Part shown: positions 36,988-47,400 of the stretch, piece by piece
How positions within the stretch are numbered: position 1 is the first letter of the stretch
Layout of the letters: each line of letters begins with the position of its first letter
From: Ignavibacteria bacterium
Lineage (GTDB): Bacteria; Bacteroidota; Ignavibacteria; Tepidaquicellales; Tepidaquicellaceae
Assembly: GCA_016719565.1 (NCBI GenBank)
Contig: JADJYU010000013.1
Coordinates: 174,897-238,896, forward strand
DNA: 64,000 bases
Reading direction: 5' to 3'
Position numbers and translations under genes: made by a program
The notes under the pieces: model-generated
What the model was told of the DNA's origin: nothing
Databases searched by the model: none
Seen by the model: only the letters and a program-made list of their open reading frames with translations

Positions 36988-37326
36988 TTGAGCCTATTAT
37001 TTGATAATAATCTATCTGTCAAACTTGTTCAATTGCTTCATGATCATTTTCCTGGTTCAGTACATGTGATTGATGCTGGGATGCGGGATAAGGATGACAT
37101 AGAAATTTTGGAATATGCAAAGAAAGAGAATTTAACAATTGTTACGAAGGATAAAGACTTTTACTTCTTAAACTCTACCTATGGCAGTCCGCCTAAATTG
37201 ATATGGCTTGTTATCGGTAATTGTAAAATAGCAGATACAGTTAATATATTGAAGATAAACAAAAATGAAATTATGGATTTCTTAAACAGCGATAAAGACC
37301 TGCTCATTTTGGAAAAGATTACTTAA
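36988..37326 (+). CDS. DUF5615 PIN-like toxin
   Basis: 112 residues from TTG 36988. LLFDNNLSVKLVQLL has the first acidic residue of the PIN-like active site; MRDKDDIEILEYAKKENLTI and VTKDKDFYFLN carry the others, and PPKLIWLVIGNC closes the core. DUF5615 proteins are related to Mut7-C/PIN nucleases and pair with DUF433 proteins. RNase toxicity is inferred from the family. Residues D6, D44/D45 and D66/D68 look intact. Confidence 0.87.
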   Translation: MSLLFDNNLSVKLVQLLHDHFPGSVHVIDAGMRDKDDIEILEYAKKENLTIVTKDKDFYFLNSTYGSPPKLIWLVIGNCKIADTVNILKINKNEIMDFLNSDKDLLILEKIT

Positions 37327-37605
37327 TCAATTTCAAGTTGCGCAGGCAGAAAAATGATTTAACGACGCCGGTTTCTTCCTACATCTTTCATCAGCAATAT
37401 ACATATCTAAAACACAATCCAAAGAGCGGAAAATTATTACTTTCAGAGAACTGACTGAGATGATACAGCGGTCAGTCAGGCATCTCCAAGAGAAGGCAGC
37501 GAACTATAAACGTTTCCGAAGAATTAAATCCGGTAAGACCTGAATCTGAAGTAACAATAAAAAAGCTTTAGTGAAGTAACAGAATTAAATAAATCGTAAT
37601 ATCAG

Positions 37606-37634
37606 AAACCCCGCGGTAAAAGCGGGCTTTTGTT
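37606..37634 (+). terminator. Terminator-like hairpin, decayed copy of 36313-36345
   Basis: CCCGC-GGTAAAA-GCGGG followed by CTTTTGTTTT. The preceding ~40 bp (GTGAAGTAACAGAATTAAAT...) also match the sequence before the first terminator, so the block was copied. Confidence 0.6.
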
Positions 37635-37735
37635 TTCATCCTAAACTCCTTCTTCCTAAGACCCAGTTTGAGAAGGGCTGATATATGTTTCACTCTCCAT
37701 TCTAAGCCGGACCCAAAATTGGGTTCGCAAAAGAT

Positions 37736-38040
37736 CGGAGATTGCTTCGTCCGAAAAGCGCGGACTCGCAACAAAGCGCGGACTCGTAAAAGGTTTTTTT
37801 GCGAGCGAAGCGAAGCAATCTCCGAATTTAATGCCTGACTTGAATTTATGAAGTAATCTTCAGTAGTGAGAGCGGAGATTGCTTCGTCCGAAGAGCGCGG
37901 ACTCGCAAAAGGGTTTTTTTGCGAGCGAAGCGAAAGCAATCTCCGAATCTAATGCCTGACTTGAATTTATGAAGTATTCTTCAGCAGTTAGAGCGGAGAT
38001 TGCTTCGTCCGAAAAGCGCGGACTCGCAAAAGATCTTCCA
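37736..38040. repeat. Triplicated GAGATTGCTTCG palindrome element
   Basis: CGGAGATTGCTTCG at 37736, 37873 and 37994. The first two copies are followed, ~80 bp on, by the complement CGAAGC(A)AATCTCCG, so each is a long hairpin with GCGCGGACTCGCAAAAGG inside. Between copies runs TTAATGCCTGACTTGAATTT-type spacer. The first copy has an extra internal 16-bp duplication. Confidence 0.8.
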
Positions 38041-38097
38041 CCACTCCTTCTTAAGCCGGACCCACCCAAGCCGGGGCTTGGGTGGGAGAAGGAAAAT

Positions 38098-38216
38098 AAT
38101 AATCAATTATCAATTATCAATTATCAATTATCAATTATCAATTAACTCTAAACTATAAACTATAAACTATTAACTATAAACTATTAACTATAAACTATTA
38201 ACTATTATCTACTAAC
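38098..38216. repeat. Short tandem repeats up to the stop codon of the next gene
   Basis: Six ATCAATT heptamers (about 38100-38143) then CTATAAACTATTAA-type repeats to 38216. Together with 9183-9222 it is the second such tract at the 3' end of a minus-strand T9SS gene. Confidence 0.8.
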
Positions 38217-41132
38217 TTATCTTATCAAAGTCATTTTCTTTGTCTCAGAAAACTTACCGGAATTAATTGTATAAAAGTAAACCCCGCTGGGAAAATTATC
38301 TGCATTCCAAATATACTCATAAGTTCCGATATCTAAATTTTCATTTATCGCTGACTTTAGTTCTCTTCCTAAAATGTCAAAAATTTTGAGACTAACAAAT
38401 GATGAAACAGAAATATCAAATTTAATTCTTGTTGACGGATTAAACGGATTAGGGTAGTTATCATAAAGTTTAAAATTTGAAAAAATACTGCTTCCGGGAT
38501 CATTTATTCCGGAAGTTTGTGAGTATTTAATCAATGAAAAATCAAAACCTGAATTTAAACTTGTTTCGATTCCGGCTACATATACATTTCCAAAATTGTT
38601 TACAGCAATTGAATTTGGTCTGTCAGCATAATTTCCGGGACCGTTATATTGTAACGTCCAAACCTGTTCGCCGATTGAATTATATTTAACTGTAACAAAA
38701 TCAGTTGTAGATCCGACTGAAGTCTCACCAGTTACATAAACATTATTTCCATTGTCTATTGCGATCTCAGCTGCTCTGTCGCTTCTGTTAAAGCTCCCGT
38801 TATACCGCGCCTCCCATATTTGATTTCCGTCAGGATCATATTTCAAAGTGAGAAAATCCAGAAATGATGTTAATCCGAGACTTTCTCCCGTCACATATAA
38901 AAAATTATTTCTTATCGTCATGGAATTTATTCTGTCAATATTATTAAGCGGACCATTATAAGTCTTTACCCAGATCTGATCTCCGTTGCTGTTGTATTTT
39001 ACTGTTAAGTAATCTGTAAAAGAAGTATCAGATGTGGTTTCTCCGCATACATAAATATTGTTGAGATCATCAATTTCTATTTTTCGGAAAATATCAACTC
39101 TGTCGGTCTGACCCTTAAATTTTTTAATCCATATCTGATTTCCTGCTGAATCATATTTTATAACACATCCGTCAATGCCTGTATTTGTTTCAATTGCTGA
39201 ACCCGCGATATAAATATTATCTTCATTATCAATAGCCAGATCATAAGATATATCATCACCGTTTGCAGTACCGGAATATCTGTTTTCCCAGATCAGATCA
39301 CCGGATGAATTAAATTTTAAAGTGATCATATCTTTGTCTGTTCCGGCTCCCTGACTGGAACCTGTTACATAAATATTGTCCTCAGAATCTGTTTCTACCT
39401 GATATGTTATGTCATTTTTTAAAAAAGTGCTTCCGTACCGCGATCCCCAGAGCTCATTTCCTAAACTGTCATATTTTATTACTGCTATATCTCTGTTAAA
39501 AAAGGTTTGATCAGTAAAACCGGCCACAATAATATTACCGCTAATATCTTTTTTTAATGTAACTGATCCGTCATAAAGTCCGGGGATTCTGTTGTATAAA
39601 GATTTCCAGATCAGATCACCGTTTGAATTGTATCTCATTGTTACAGCAGACGAATTATTACCGTAAGTTCCCGTGCCCGTAACAAATACATCTCCGGACG
39701 GGTCCAGTATCATTTTATTCAGATAATCAGACTGAGTACCCTGTCCTAAAAATATCCTGTCCCAGCTTTTACTTCCATCCGAATTCATTTTTAAAGTCAA
39801 TGCATCTGCATTTGTACCTTCATCTGTATAAGTTGAATTGCCTGCAAGATATACATTCGCAGAATCATCAAGGTAAATTGACCTTATAAAAATATCTTTT
39901 ACTAAAGGGTAATATATTACTGAACTATCCAGAAAATTTCCTGAAGAGGTCAATCTTTTTCTTACTATCATTCCTATGGTATCGGGATCTGTAGAATCAG
40001 CAATTGCAAAATTATTTCTCCCTGAGTTTCTGTTAGTGTTTATTACAATAATATTTCCTGAATTATCAAATTCAAATACATTTGAAAACCAGTAATCCTC
40101 AACACTTACAACAGGGTTAACAATCATGTTTCCATTTTCATCATATTTAATGACAGAGCAATTGTTAAAAAAATTATTTCTGCTAGTTGCCAGAATATAA
40201 AGATAATTCAGGCTGTCAGTTTTCATTTGAATCATACCATCAAAGCTGTCAGAAGATCCTGAATAAATCCTTTCCCATAATAAATCTCCGCCGGGATTAT
40301 ATTTTAATGTTGCAATATCTGAAGTTGTTATACCGTTGTTAAATTCCCCGGAAACCAGTAAGTTTCCGTCATTATCCATAACGATAGATCTTGCCATGTT
40401 TTCGTTATTATTATTGCCATTATAAAACCTCCCCCAGAGAATATTTCCGCCGGGTCCATATTTTAAAACTATAAAATCAGATTTTACAGTGTTATAATTC
40501 GAATAACCTGCGGTGTAAACATTGCCTGAATCATCTGCAATAACAGAATATCCCTTATCCCACACATTTAAGGATCCGTTATAAGTTCTGCTGAAGATCA
40601 GATTTCCATTTGTATCATATTTTAATGTTATTATATCAGTAGCATTGTTAATAAATGTACTTCCTGTTATATATATATTCCCGAATTTATCAACGAACTG
40701 ATCGTCAGGAGTATTTTGAGTATTCGGCGATTCATTGAATATTTTATGCCATATGACATTTCCGGCTGTATCATATTTAATTGTAATTATTCTATTGTTA
40801 TTGATATAGGAACTACCGGTAATAATTAGATTCCCGGAATTATCAATATTCATAAATCCGGGGTCTTCAATTGAAGCCGGAGTTTTATTGAAAGTTTTTT
40901 CCCAGATTATATTTCCGTTTCTGTCGTATTTTGTTGTAACAATGCCAAATGACCCGGAAATAGTATATATATTCCCAGAATTATCAGCTAAAACTTTATA
41001 ACAGACTTCTCCAAAATGTCCGGGTCCGTTATAAGTTCTTTTCCATTCCTGAGAAACCTGCTGTCCGTTTAGAATCATCGGAATTAATAAAAATATTATT
41101 ACCAGTATTTTCATATTAATTTTAAAATTCAT
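38217..41132 (-). CDS. Exported SBBP-type beta-propeller protein with T9SS C-terminal signal
   Basis: 971 residues. Signal peptide at residues 6-22, then more than 15 repeats of about 50 residues in the SBBP pattern: NIYVTGSS..., then TLKFNSSGDLIWENRYSGT or close variants. The end is a T9SS sorting domain (LYDNYPNPFNPSTRIKFD to KKMTLIR). Such repeat propellers are surface or secreted proteins of unknown ligand. Uninterrupted across 2.9 kb, unlike its neighbours at 44-53 kb. Confidence 0.87.
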   Translation of the reverse strand: MNFKINMKILVIIFLLIPMILNGQQVSQEWKRTYNGPGHFGEVCYKVLADNSGNIYTISGSFGIVTTKYDRNGNIIWEKTFNKTPASIEDPGFMNIDNSGNLIITGSSYINNNRIITIKYDTAGNVIWHKIFNESPNTQNTPDDQFVDKFGNIYITGSTFINNATDIITLKYDTNGNLIFSRTYNGSLNVWDKGYSVIADDSGNVYTAGYSNYNTVKSDFIVLKYGPGGNILWGRFYNGNNNNENMARSIVMDNDGNLLVSGEFNNGITTSDIATLKYNPGGDLLWERIYSGSSDSFDGMIQMKTDSLNYLYILATSRNNFFNNCSVIKYDENGNMIVNPVVSVEDYWFSNVFEFDNSGNIIVINTNRNSGRNNFAIADSTDPDTIGMIVRKRLTSSGNFLDSSVIYYPLVKDIFIRSIYLDDSANVYLAGNSTYTDEGTNADALTLKMNSDGSKSWDRIFLGQGTQSDYLNKMILDPSGDVFVTGTGTYGNNSSAVTMRYNSNGDLIWKSLYNRIPGLYDGSVTLKKDISGNIIVAGFTDQTFFNRDIAVIKYDSLGNELWGSRYGSTFLKNDITYQVETDSEDNIYVTGSSQGAGTDKDMITLKFNSSGDLIWENRYSGTANGDDISYDLAIDNEDNIYIAGSAIETNTGIDGCVIKYDSAGNQIWIKKFKGQTDRVDIFRKIEIDDLNNIYVCGETTSDTSFTDYLTVKYNSNGDQIWVKTYNGPLNNIDRINSMTIRNNFLYVTGESLGLTSFLDFLTLKYDPDGNQIWEARYNGSFNRSDRAAEIAIDNGNNVYVTGETSVGSTTDFVTVKYNSIGEQVWTLQYNGPGNYADRPNSIAVNNFGNVYVAGIETSLNSGFDFSLIKYSQTSGINDPGSSIFSNFKLYDNYPNPFNPSTRIKFDISVSSFVSLKIFDILGRELKSAINENLDIGTYEYIWNADNFPSGVYFYTINSGKFSETKKMTLIR

Positions 41133-41214
41133 TTTATTTTTAAAAATATAGAATGTTCAGATGAAATAGTTTCATTGAATTACTTCAGTAAAATAATTTA
41201 ACTTAACATTGAAA

Positions 41215-42825
41215 TTATCTTAACAAAACCATTTTTCCGGATTCTCTGATACTTCCGCCGGTTAAAGTATAATAGTACACTCCGCTTGGAAAATTTTCAG
41301 CATTCCATTCAACAGAATAACTGCCCGGATCCTGTCTTTCATTAACTAAGTAAGCTACTTCATTTCCAATAGCATCGTAAATTATTAATTTTAAAAAAGC
41401 GGAATATCTTAATTTGTAATTTATAATTGTATTTGGATTAAAAGGATTAGGGTAGTTTTGAGATAAGGAAAAATTATTAACTGCTGAAATATTTTCAGTG
41501 ATACCTACAGGATCTAAATAATAACACTGACGGTAATATTCTTTTGCAGTCATTGAATATTCTCTCAACTTTGTAATGCTGTTAAGATAATCAGAACCTC
41601 TGGCAATGATCTGAGCTATGACCAAAACCTGTGTATCTCCCGGAGCGACGTCAACAGGTCCGCTTGAAAGGAAAAATCTAACATCTCCCTGTGCCGCTAA
41701 ATTCCATCCTGTATTTGTAACAGGATCACCGGTATAATAAAACTTTGTAGGAAATCCACCGACAGGATTTATGACTGATTCTCCCGAACTTGTCAAACCG
41801 TTCATTAATCTGTATGACTGACTGTAATTTTGTGAAGTTCCGACACCATTGAAAACAGACATCCCCGCGTCAGTATATCCGGATTTAACTATTCTCAGAT
41901 CATTGTGACAATAAGAAACAACATCATTTGGATTTCCGGTGTATTTTAATGCGCCTTTTAACAAGAGAGTACCGACAGAAGGCGGGCTGTTAGCGTATAT
42001 CAGATCATTATTTGTTCCGTTGTATGTGTATCCCAGCTTAAGAGCAGAGTCGCAGCCAATCTTATCATCTGCAGCATCCCCAAGATCATCATCAGACCAG
42101 AAACTGAATACAGTATTCTGCCATACATTGTCACTTCTGTTTATTACAATGAATTGTGAAAACAAAATGTAATCCAAAGGATCAAAAGGAAAATTTTCGG
42201 CAAAGTTTAACTGCTTTATATCTGCTTTGAGAGGCGCTGTAGAACCGGGTACTGCATTATGAGCGCTTTCATAACTGTCAGTGTATGAATAAAACATAGT
42301 TTGTTTTCCAAAATCTACCGGTCTTAATATCCCGCTCAGGGAATCATAAAAAACGGGAGCGCCCTGATCGGAGTTACCAAGTAAAACGCTCGGCCAGTTC
42401 GCTCTGTCTTTATCCTGAATACCCCGTGTAAGTTTATAAATTTTGTATTCCGGATCATTATATCCAGCCGGATCTCCATTGTTGTCTGTAAATCCCGGGA
42501 GATACTCATATGTATATCCGCAGGAAGTAACTAAAGTATCATCACCGACTATTGCGCCGATCCAAAGCCCTGAGGCGTATCTTGCAGTTTTCGAAGAAGT
42601 TCTTGGCCAGACAAAAGCTGCGTTTAAAGTTGAAGGATCACGGTTAAAACTTCCATTGTTTCGAAAGTAAGTCCTGATATCATTAGCATCAAATATTCGT
42701 GAATCTGCTACAGCTGAGATATCCCTGTGATAATTTTTTTTGCTGTCCTTTTCAAAATCATCAAATGATAAAACTGATAATGAACAAATGAATAATATTA
42801 CGAAGTATAAAATTAATTTTTTCAT
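41215..42825 (-). CDS. Exported protein with T9SS C-terminal signal, paralogue of 29584-31088
   Basis: 536 residues with a signal peptide (LILYFVILFICSLSVLS). The N-terminal domain (DANDIRTYFRNNGSF, FVWPRTSSKTARYASGLWIG) and the middle (FSFWSDDDLGDAADDKIGCD) match the other copy at 29584. The T9SS signal is FSLSQNYPNPFNPNTIINYK with a final KMVLLR. No catalytic motif is recognised. Its paralogue, 10 kb away on the opposite strand, suggests duplication of a surface protein of unknown role. Confidence 0.85.
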   Translation of the reverse strand: MKKLILYFVILFICSLSVLSFDDFEKDSKKNYHRDISAVADSRIFDANDIRTYFRNNGSFNRDPSTLNAAFVWPRTSSKTARYASGLWIGAIVGDDTLVTSCGYTYEYLPGFTDNNGDPAGYNDPEYKIYKLTRGIQDKDRANWPSVLLGNSDQGAPVFYDSLSGILRPVDFGKQTMFYSYTDSYESAHNAVPGSTAPLKADIKQLNFAENFPFDPLDYILFSQFIVINRSDNVWQNTVFSFWSDDDLGDAADDKIGCDSALKLGYTYNGTNNDLIYANSPPSVGTLLLKGALKYTGNPNDVVSYCHNDLRIVKSGYTDAGMSVFNGVGTSQNYSQSYRLMNGLTSSGESVINPVGGFPTKFYYTGDPVTNTGWNLAAQGDVRFFLSSGPVDVAPGDTQVLVIAQIIARGSDYLNSITKLREYSMTAKEYYRQCYYLDPVGITENISAVNNFSLSQNYPNPFNPNTIINYKLRYSAFLKLIIYDAIGNEVAYLVNERQDPGSYSVEWNAENFPSGVYYYTLTGGSIRESGKMVLLR

Positions 42826-43220
42826 ATTTTTTTTACTTTAATTATATCCTTTGCCTGAAAATTAGAATCAATTATAATATTTTTATTCTTGTAATACAAG
42901 ATATTGTACGGGTATGCAGTTATTCTGTAAGATTCGGTACAAACAGTGACGGAAAGATATGCGATAAGGGCGGTTATGGGAATGATCCGTTTCCGGAGAG
43001 GGATAAGGTGAAGTGACGGTTATGCAATACTTCTTTGAAATAATAAATATATTTAATTATCTTAATTTTACCTGTTAATATGAAAAAAGAACGCAAATAT
43101 GAACGATCTACCCTATGTAATTTCTCAATATAATTATTATTGAAAATATAATTTTTATCAAATGATTCAATAAATCATTTACTTTGTTGCATATTTAAAT
43201 AAATTTTCATTTTTTAATAA
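42826..43220. other. Intergenic region holding a DUF2188 gene remnant
   Basis: Apart from the remnant at 42942-43016 nothing coding is seen. The last 120 bp before 43221 are very A/T-rich. Confidence 0.5.
42942..43016 (+). pseudogene. 3' fragment of a DUF2188 gene
   Basis: In frame it reads NSDGKICDKGGYGNDPFPER and ends DKVK-stop, the last 24 residues of the intact DUF2188 protein at 36035-36286 with a few changes. The DNA matches at about 90% and the match stops at CGG, 3 bp after the stop codon. No start or upstream domain remains. Confidence 0.85.
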
Positions 43221-44018
43221 ATGAGCGAAAACAAAATCTCAGAAAGTTTTAAACACTTTCTGCCTCTGAATAGAAAAGAACGTTTTTATACTGGTACAGT
43301 ACTTCCTCAAATCATTTGCTGCAATAATTTTCAAAACTTTAACAGATTCACTAAACTTATTAATGGGTTTCCGAAAGATCTGAATATTTATCCAGATACT
43401 AGTTCTAACAATATTATTTTTATGACTGAATACAGTTTAAAGGAATCTTTCAGGAATTGAATGACAGGTTTAAATATAAAAATGTTCCGACAACAAAAGA
43501 TACTCCCGATCTTGTTGTATTAATTACAGAACCGGAAAGTATACTAATAGTAGTAGAAGCAAAAATGTACAGCTCAGGAAATCTGGCAGATTTTAAAAGG
43601 CAGTTTAATGATCAAAAAAAAATAATTGATTGTATTAAACATAATCTGAATATAGATGACAAAAATATATTTCATTTAGCTTTGGTGCCGGAGAAATATT
43701 TTAAAAATTCTAAATCAAACGATTTTCAGATACTATTCTGGGAAAATATTTTAGATTCCTACGTTGATATTTTATCAGATAATTATTTTTATAATGTATT
43801 AAAAACAGCGTTAGATGATTTTGAAAATTTACGATCTAAAATAAATGCTTTTTCAACTTCCGGTAAAAATATGGATGAAAATTAAAGGTCAGGGAAATAC
43901 TTTAGATCTTCATAATTCTGGAAAGAGATTTTGGATCGGTAGAAATTATGGATTAAACGGAAAGAATTTTGTAGCAGATATAGACACGGGCGGATGGAAG
44001 TTTTTTCCGTATGAGTGA
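43221..44018 (+). pseudogene. PD-(D/E)XK nuclease-like protein, frame broken at least twice
   Basis: About 265 residues across three frames. The first segment (43221 to ~43450) reads FKHFLPLNRKERFYTGTVLP and TEYSLKESF. After one missing T in TTT at 43448-43450 the frame continues QELNDRFKYKNVPTTKDTPD with the active-site core TPDLVVLITEPESILIVVEA(K), the PD...ExK signature. A second shift near 43870 leads to KIKGQGNTLDLHNSGKRFW and FVADIDTGGWKFFPYE-stop. It may be a restriction-like or defence nuclease; no partner is recognised. Whether the breaks are errors or decay is open. Confidence 0.6.
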
Positions 44019-44351
44019 ATTATGAATTTAAACCCAGTAACAATAATTGGTTTTCATCGACTCAATTTGTAAACGCTATTAATCGAGACCATAATCAAAA
44101 TATATTTGAAGATTAATCTGAAGAGTAAATTAGTAAGGCATTTTCTTATTTAGGAAAAGAATTTTTAAGAGAATAGGCTTAAATACACTGAAAAAAAAAT
44201 CGCATGATGTTGAAATAATCTGGAACTATCAAAAACAGAAAATCAAGGAGCTGATTAATTTTGAAATACAAAGATTACACAGATCGTTATATTATATAAC
44301 GCCGAAGATTTTACAATATATTATTTTCTAAAAAGTAAAATAAATAAAAAC
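44019..44351. other. Gene-free or decayed region
   Basis: No frame longer than a few dozen codons. Fragments such as a short Lys/Glu-rich stretch near 44140 could be remains of a gene but cannot be assigned. Confidence 0.4.
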
Positions 44352-44386
44352 AAAAGCCGGCTGCTGAAATCCACCGGCTTTTTATG
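44352..44386. terminator. Terminator-like hairpin
   Basis: AAAAGCCGG (44352-44360) pairs with CCGGCTTTT (44373-44381) around a 12-nt loop, with A and T runs on both sides. It lies 36 bp downstream of the stop of the minus-strand FG-GAP gene. A related hairpin is at 51162-51190. Confidence 0.75.
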
Positions 44387-44421
44387 AATGTGAAAAAAAT
44401 AATTTTTCCCTTAGAAATTAT

Positions 44422-47400
44422 TTAAGGAGTAATCTTACCAATAAAGTTGAAAGAATTATTATCTGCTATAGAAGAATCCAAAATATCAACTACTCCATCG
44501 CCATTTTATATCGGTTACAAGATATCCGGTACCATAGTAAGATGCGTCAATCAGACTTAAGTCAGTAATATCTACAGCGCCATCCTGATTTACATCTCCG
44601 CTGTATATGGCATATCTTAAAGGTGATGAGTTTACCTGTATCTGATTATTTCCAAAAGCTTGTGACGATGATGAAATAAATGAAAAGTTTGTTGTATTAC
44701 CTGCAATATAATTTATTAATATTGAACTCCAAGTTTCTATTGAATTTCTATGCCTGATTGCTAAATAATAATTTCCACTTGCAGTATTCATTATATTAAA
44801 TAAACTAAGAAATGAAACAGAATCTATTGTTCCAGTTGATGTCTCCACTATAGCATATGGAATTTGAATTTCTAAGTTGAATTGTAACTGTGTCTTTTAA
44901 ATTCATTCTACCTGATCCGGCAGGTAAAATCCTTCTACTATAACTGCTAGATTTATGCTTCCGGTATTATTTACTGTTACCACTGCAGAATTGGATAATC
45001 CGGAAATATTACCATTAATATCAACAGCTGCAATATTATAAATATAAGTTGAGTCTTCCACTCCGGATGAATCATTAAAATTTGTACTGATAGAAGTTGC
45101 AAATTCTACACCGTTCCGGTATATATTGTAATGGTGAAGATCGTTTTCATTATTTTGATTCCATGATAAATTTATATAATTAATTTTTGAATTTGCGGCT
45201 AAATTCTGAGGGGACTGAGGCAGATTATCAATACTGTACCCCAGCAAAATATTAGATCTCCATATTACACCTGTGGTATTTGAAACTGCAGTTACCCGAA
45301 AGAAAGAAAGTGTTATTGCCTGAAGAACCGGAATCATTTTGGAGTATGGATCTCTGCTGTATAATAATTATTGTATGTTCCTAAAACTGTACCTACAGAA
45401 ATCCATTGATAACCATTTGCATTTGGCGGCACACTTCTTTCAATTTGATAATTTACACCTCCTGTTTCATTTGAAGGTACATCTAATGAGCTTTTAGCGA
45501 ATTTTAAATTTAGATAACCACCCTGATCATTCGGAACATCTTTAACGTTTAGAATGATTGGCTTTACGGAAATAGCTGAGCCTGTATAAATATATGCTCT
45601 TCCAGTACTTGAATTAAATGTTTCTGCTCCAGCAACAAGATCTGAATAACTATCACCATTTAAATCACCAGCAGAAGAAATTTGATTTATATCTCCGTTA
45701 TTTGCTGTATCCTCTATAATAGTTATATCTTCAATATTATTCATAGATACTCCACCAAAATAAATTTTTGCACCTGGATAATATCTAATAATAACATCTG
45801 AATAACCGTCTCCGTTAATATCTCCTGCATCGGAGACGGATGAACTCCATAAAATATAATGTCTTCAATATTATTCATGTATGATCCTCCTAAATATACA
45901 TAAGCTCTACCGGAATTTCCACTTGCTCCGACGATAACATCTGAAAAACCATCTTTGTTTACATCACCAGCTTTGGAGACTAAAATTCCATAATTGTCTC
46001 CTGTTATTTCTCCTGTCATTGTTAAATCTGCAGTGCTATCCATTGATAATCCTCCAAAATACATATATACTTTACCGGTAAAATTGTTATATCTTTGAGC
46101 ACCGACTATAACATCTGAATAGCCGTCTCCGTTTACATCTCCGGCTAGTGATACTGATCTTCCAAAAAGTTTAATGTGGTTTCTCCAGTCATAATAACAT
46201 CTGCAGTACTATCCATTGTTGATCCTCCATAATATAAATAAGCCCTCCGGTTAAAGTATTGTAAGTAAGCCCCGACTACAACATCCGAATAACCATCTCC
46301 GTTTACATCTCCGGCACCGGAGACTGGATTTCAAAATTAGTATTTAATATATTATTTGTTAAAATTAAATCTGCAACATTGTTCATTGATATTCCACCAT
46401 AAAAAATAAAAGCTTTATTTAGAACTGCTGAATTTCCTGAAGCTCCAATAATTACATCAGAATATCCATCATTGTTTACATCACCGGCAGATGATACTGA
46501 TCTCCCAAAAAAATGATTTGCTGAATCTCCGGTCATTACTACATCTGCGATATTATCAATATATTGACCTCCAAAATATATGTATGCTCTTCCTGAATTT
46601 GAATTAAATCCATATGCCCCGACTATAAAATCATCAAATCCATCACCGTTAACGTCACCTGCCTCAGATACGGAATTTCCAAATCGATTTCCAGTTGCTT
46701 CACCATCAATATTAAAATCGTAAGTTATATCACCTTTCATATAATAATCATAAACATATGCTCTTCCTGTATAAGAAGAAAATCTATCCGCACCAACAAT
46801 CACCTCAGAATAACCATCACCGTTTACATCACCAGTATTTGAGACTGAAACTCCGAAACCGCTATTAGTAGATTCACCTGTAATCTTTATATCTACTATA
46901 GTATTCATATTCGCACCGCCAAAAAAAACATAAGCCCTTCCGGTATATGAAGAAAAACCATTAGCGCCAATTATTACATCTGAATATACGTCACAATTCA
47001 TATCTCCTGCTGAGAAAACTGAATTTCCAAATCTTTCATTTGTTTCAATATTTTTAAATGTAACATCCGGTACATTATCATATAGTGAACCTCAAAATAC
47101 ACATATGCCCTGCCGGAAAAAGAAGAATAACCACGTGCACTGATTATAACATCAGTATATCCATCTCCATTTACATCACCGGCTTCGGAAACTGAATTTG
47201 CAAATTCTATGCCTGCAGCCTCACCTGTCATCATCACATCTGCAGTATTGTTCATGTTTGAACCGCCGAAAAAAATATACGCCTTTTCTGCAGTTGATGC
47301 GCCTATTATTACATCTGAAAATCCATCACCGTTAAAATCCCCTGCAGACGATACTGAATTTCCGAAAGCGTGATTAATTAATTCTCCGTTCATTATCAGA

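Larger units (their letters stand above)
37327..38216. other. Gene-free region between the toxin gene and a T9SS gene
   Basis: 890 bp with no supported gene. It holds a decayed second terminator (37606-37634), a palindrome-rich triplicate (37736-38040) and simple repeats before the stop of the minus-strand gene. Confidence 0.7.
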
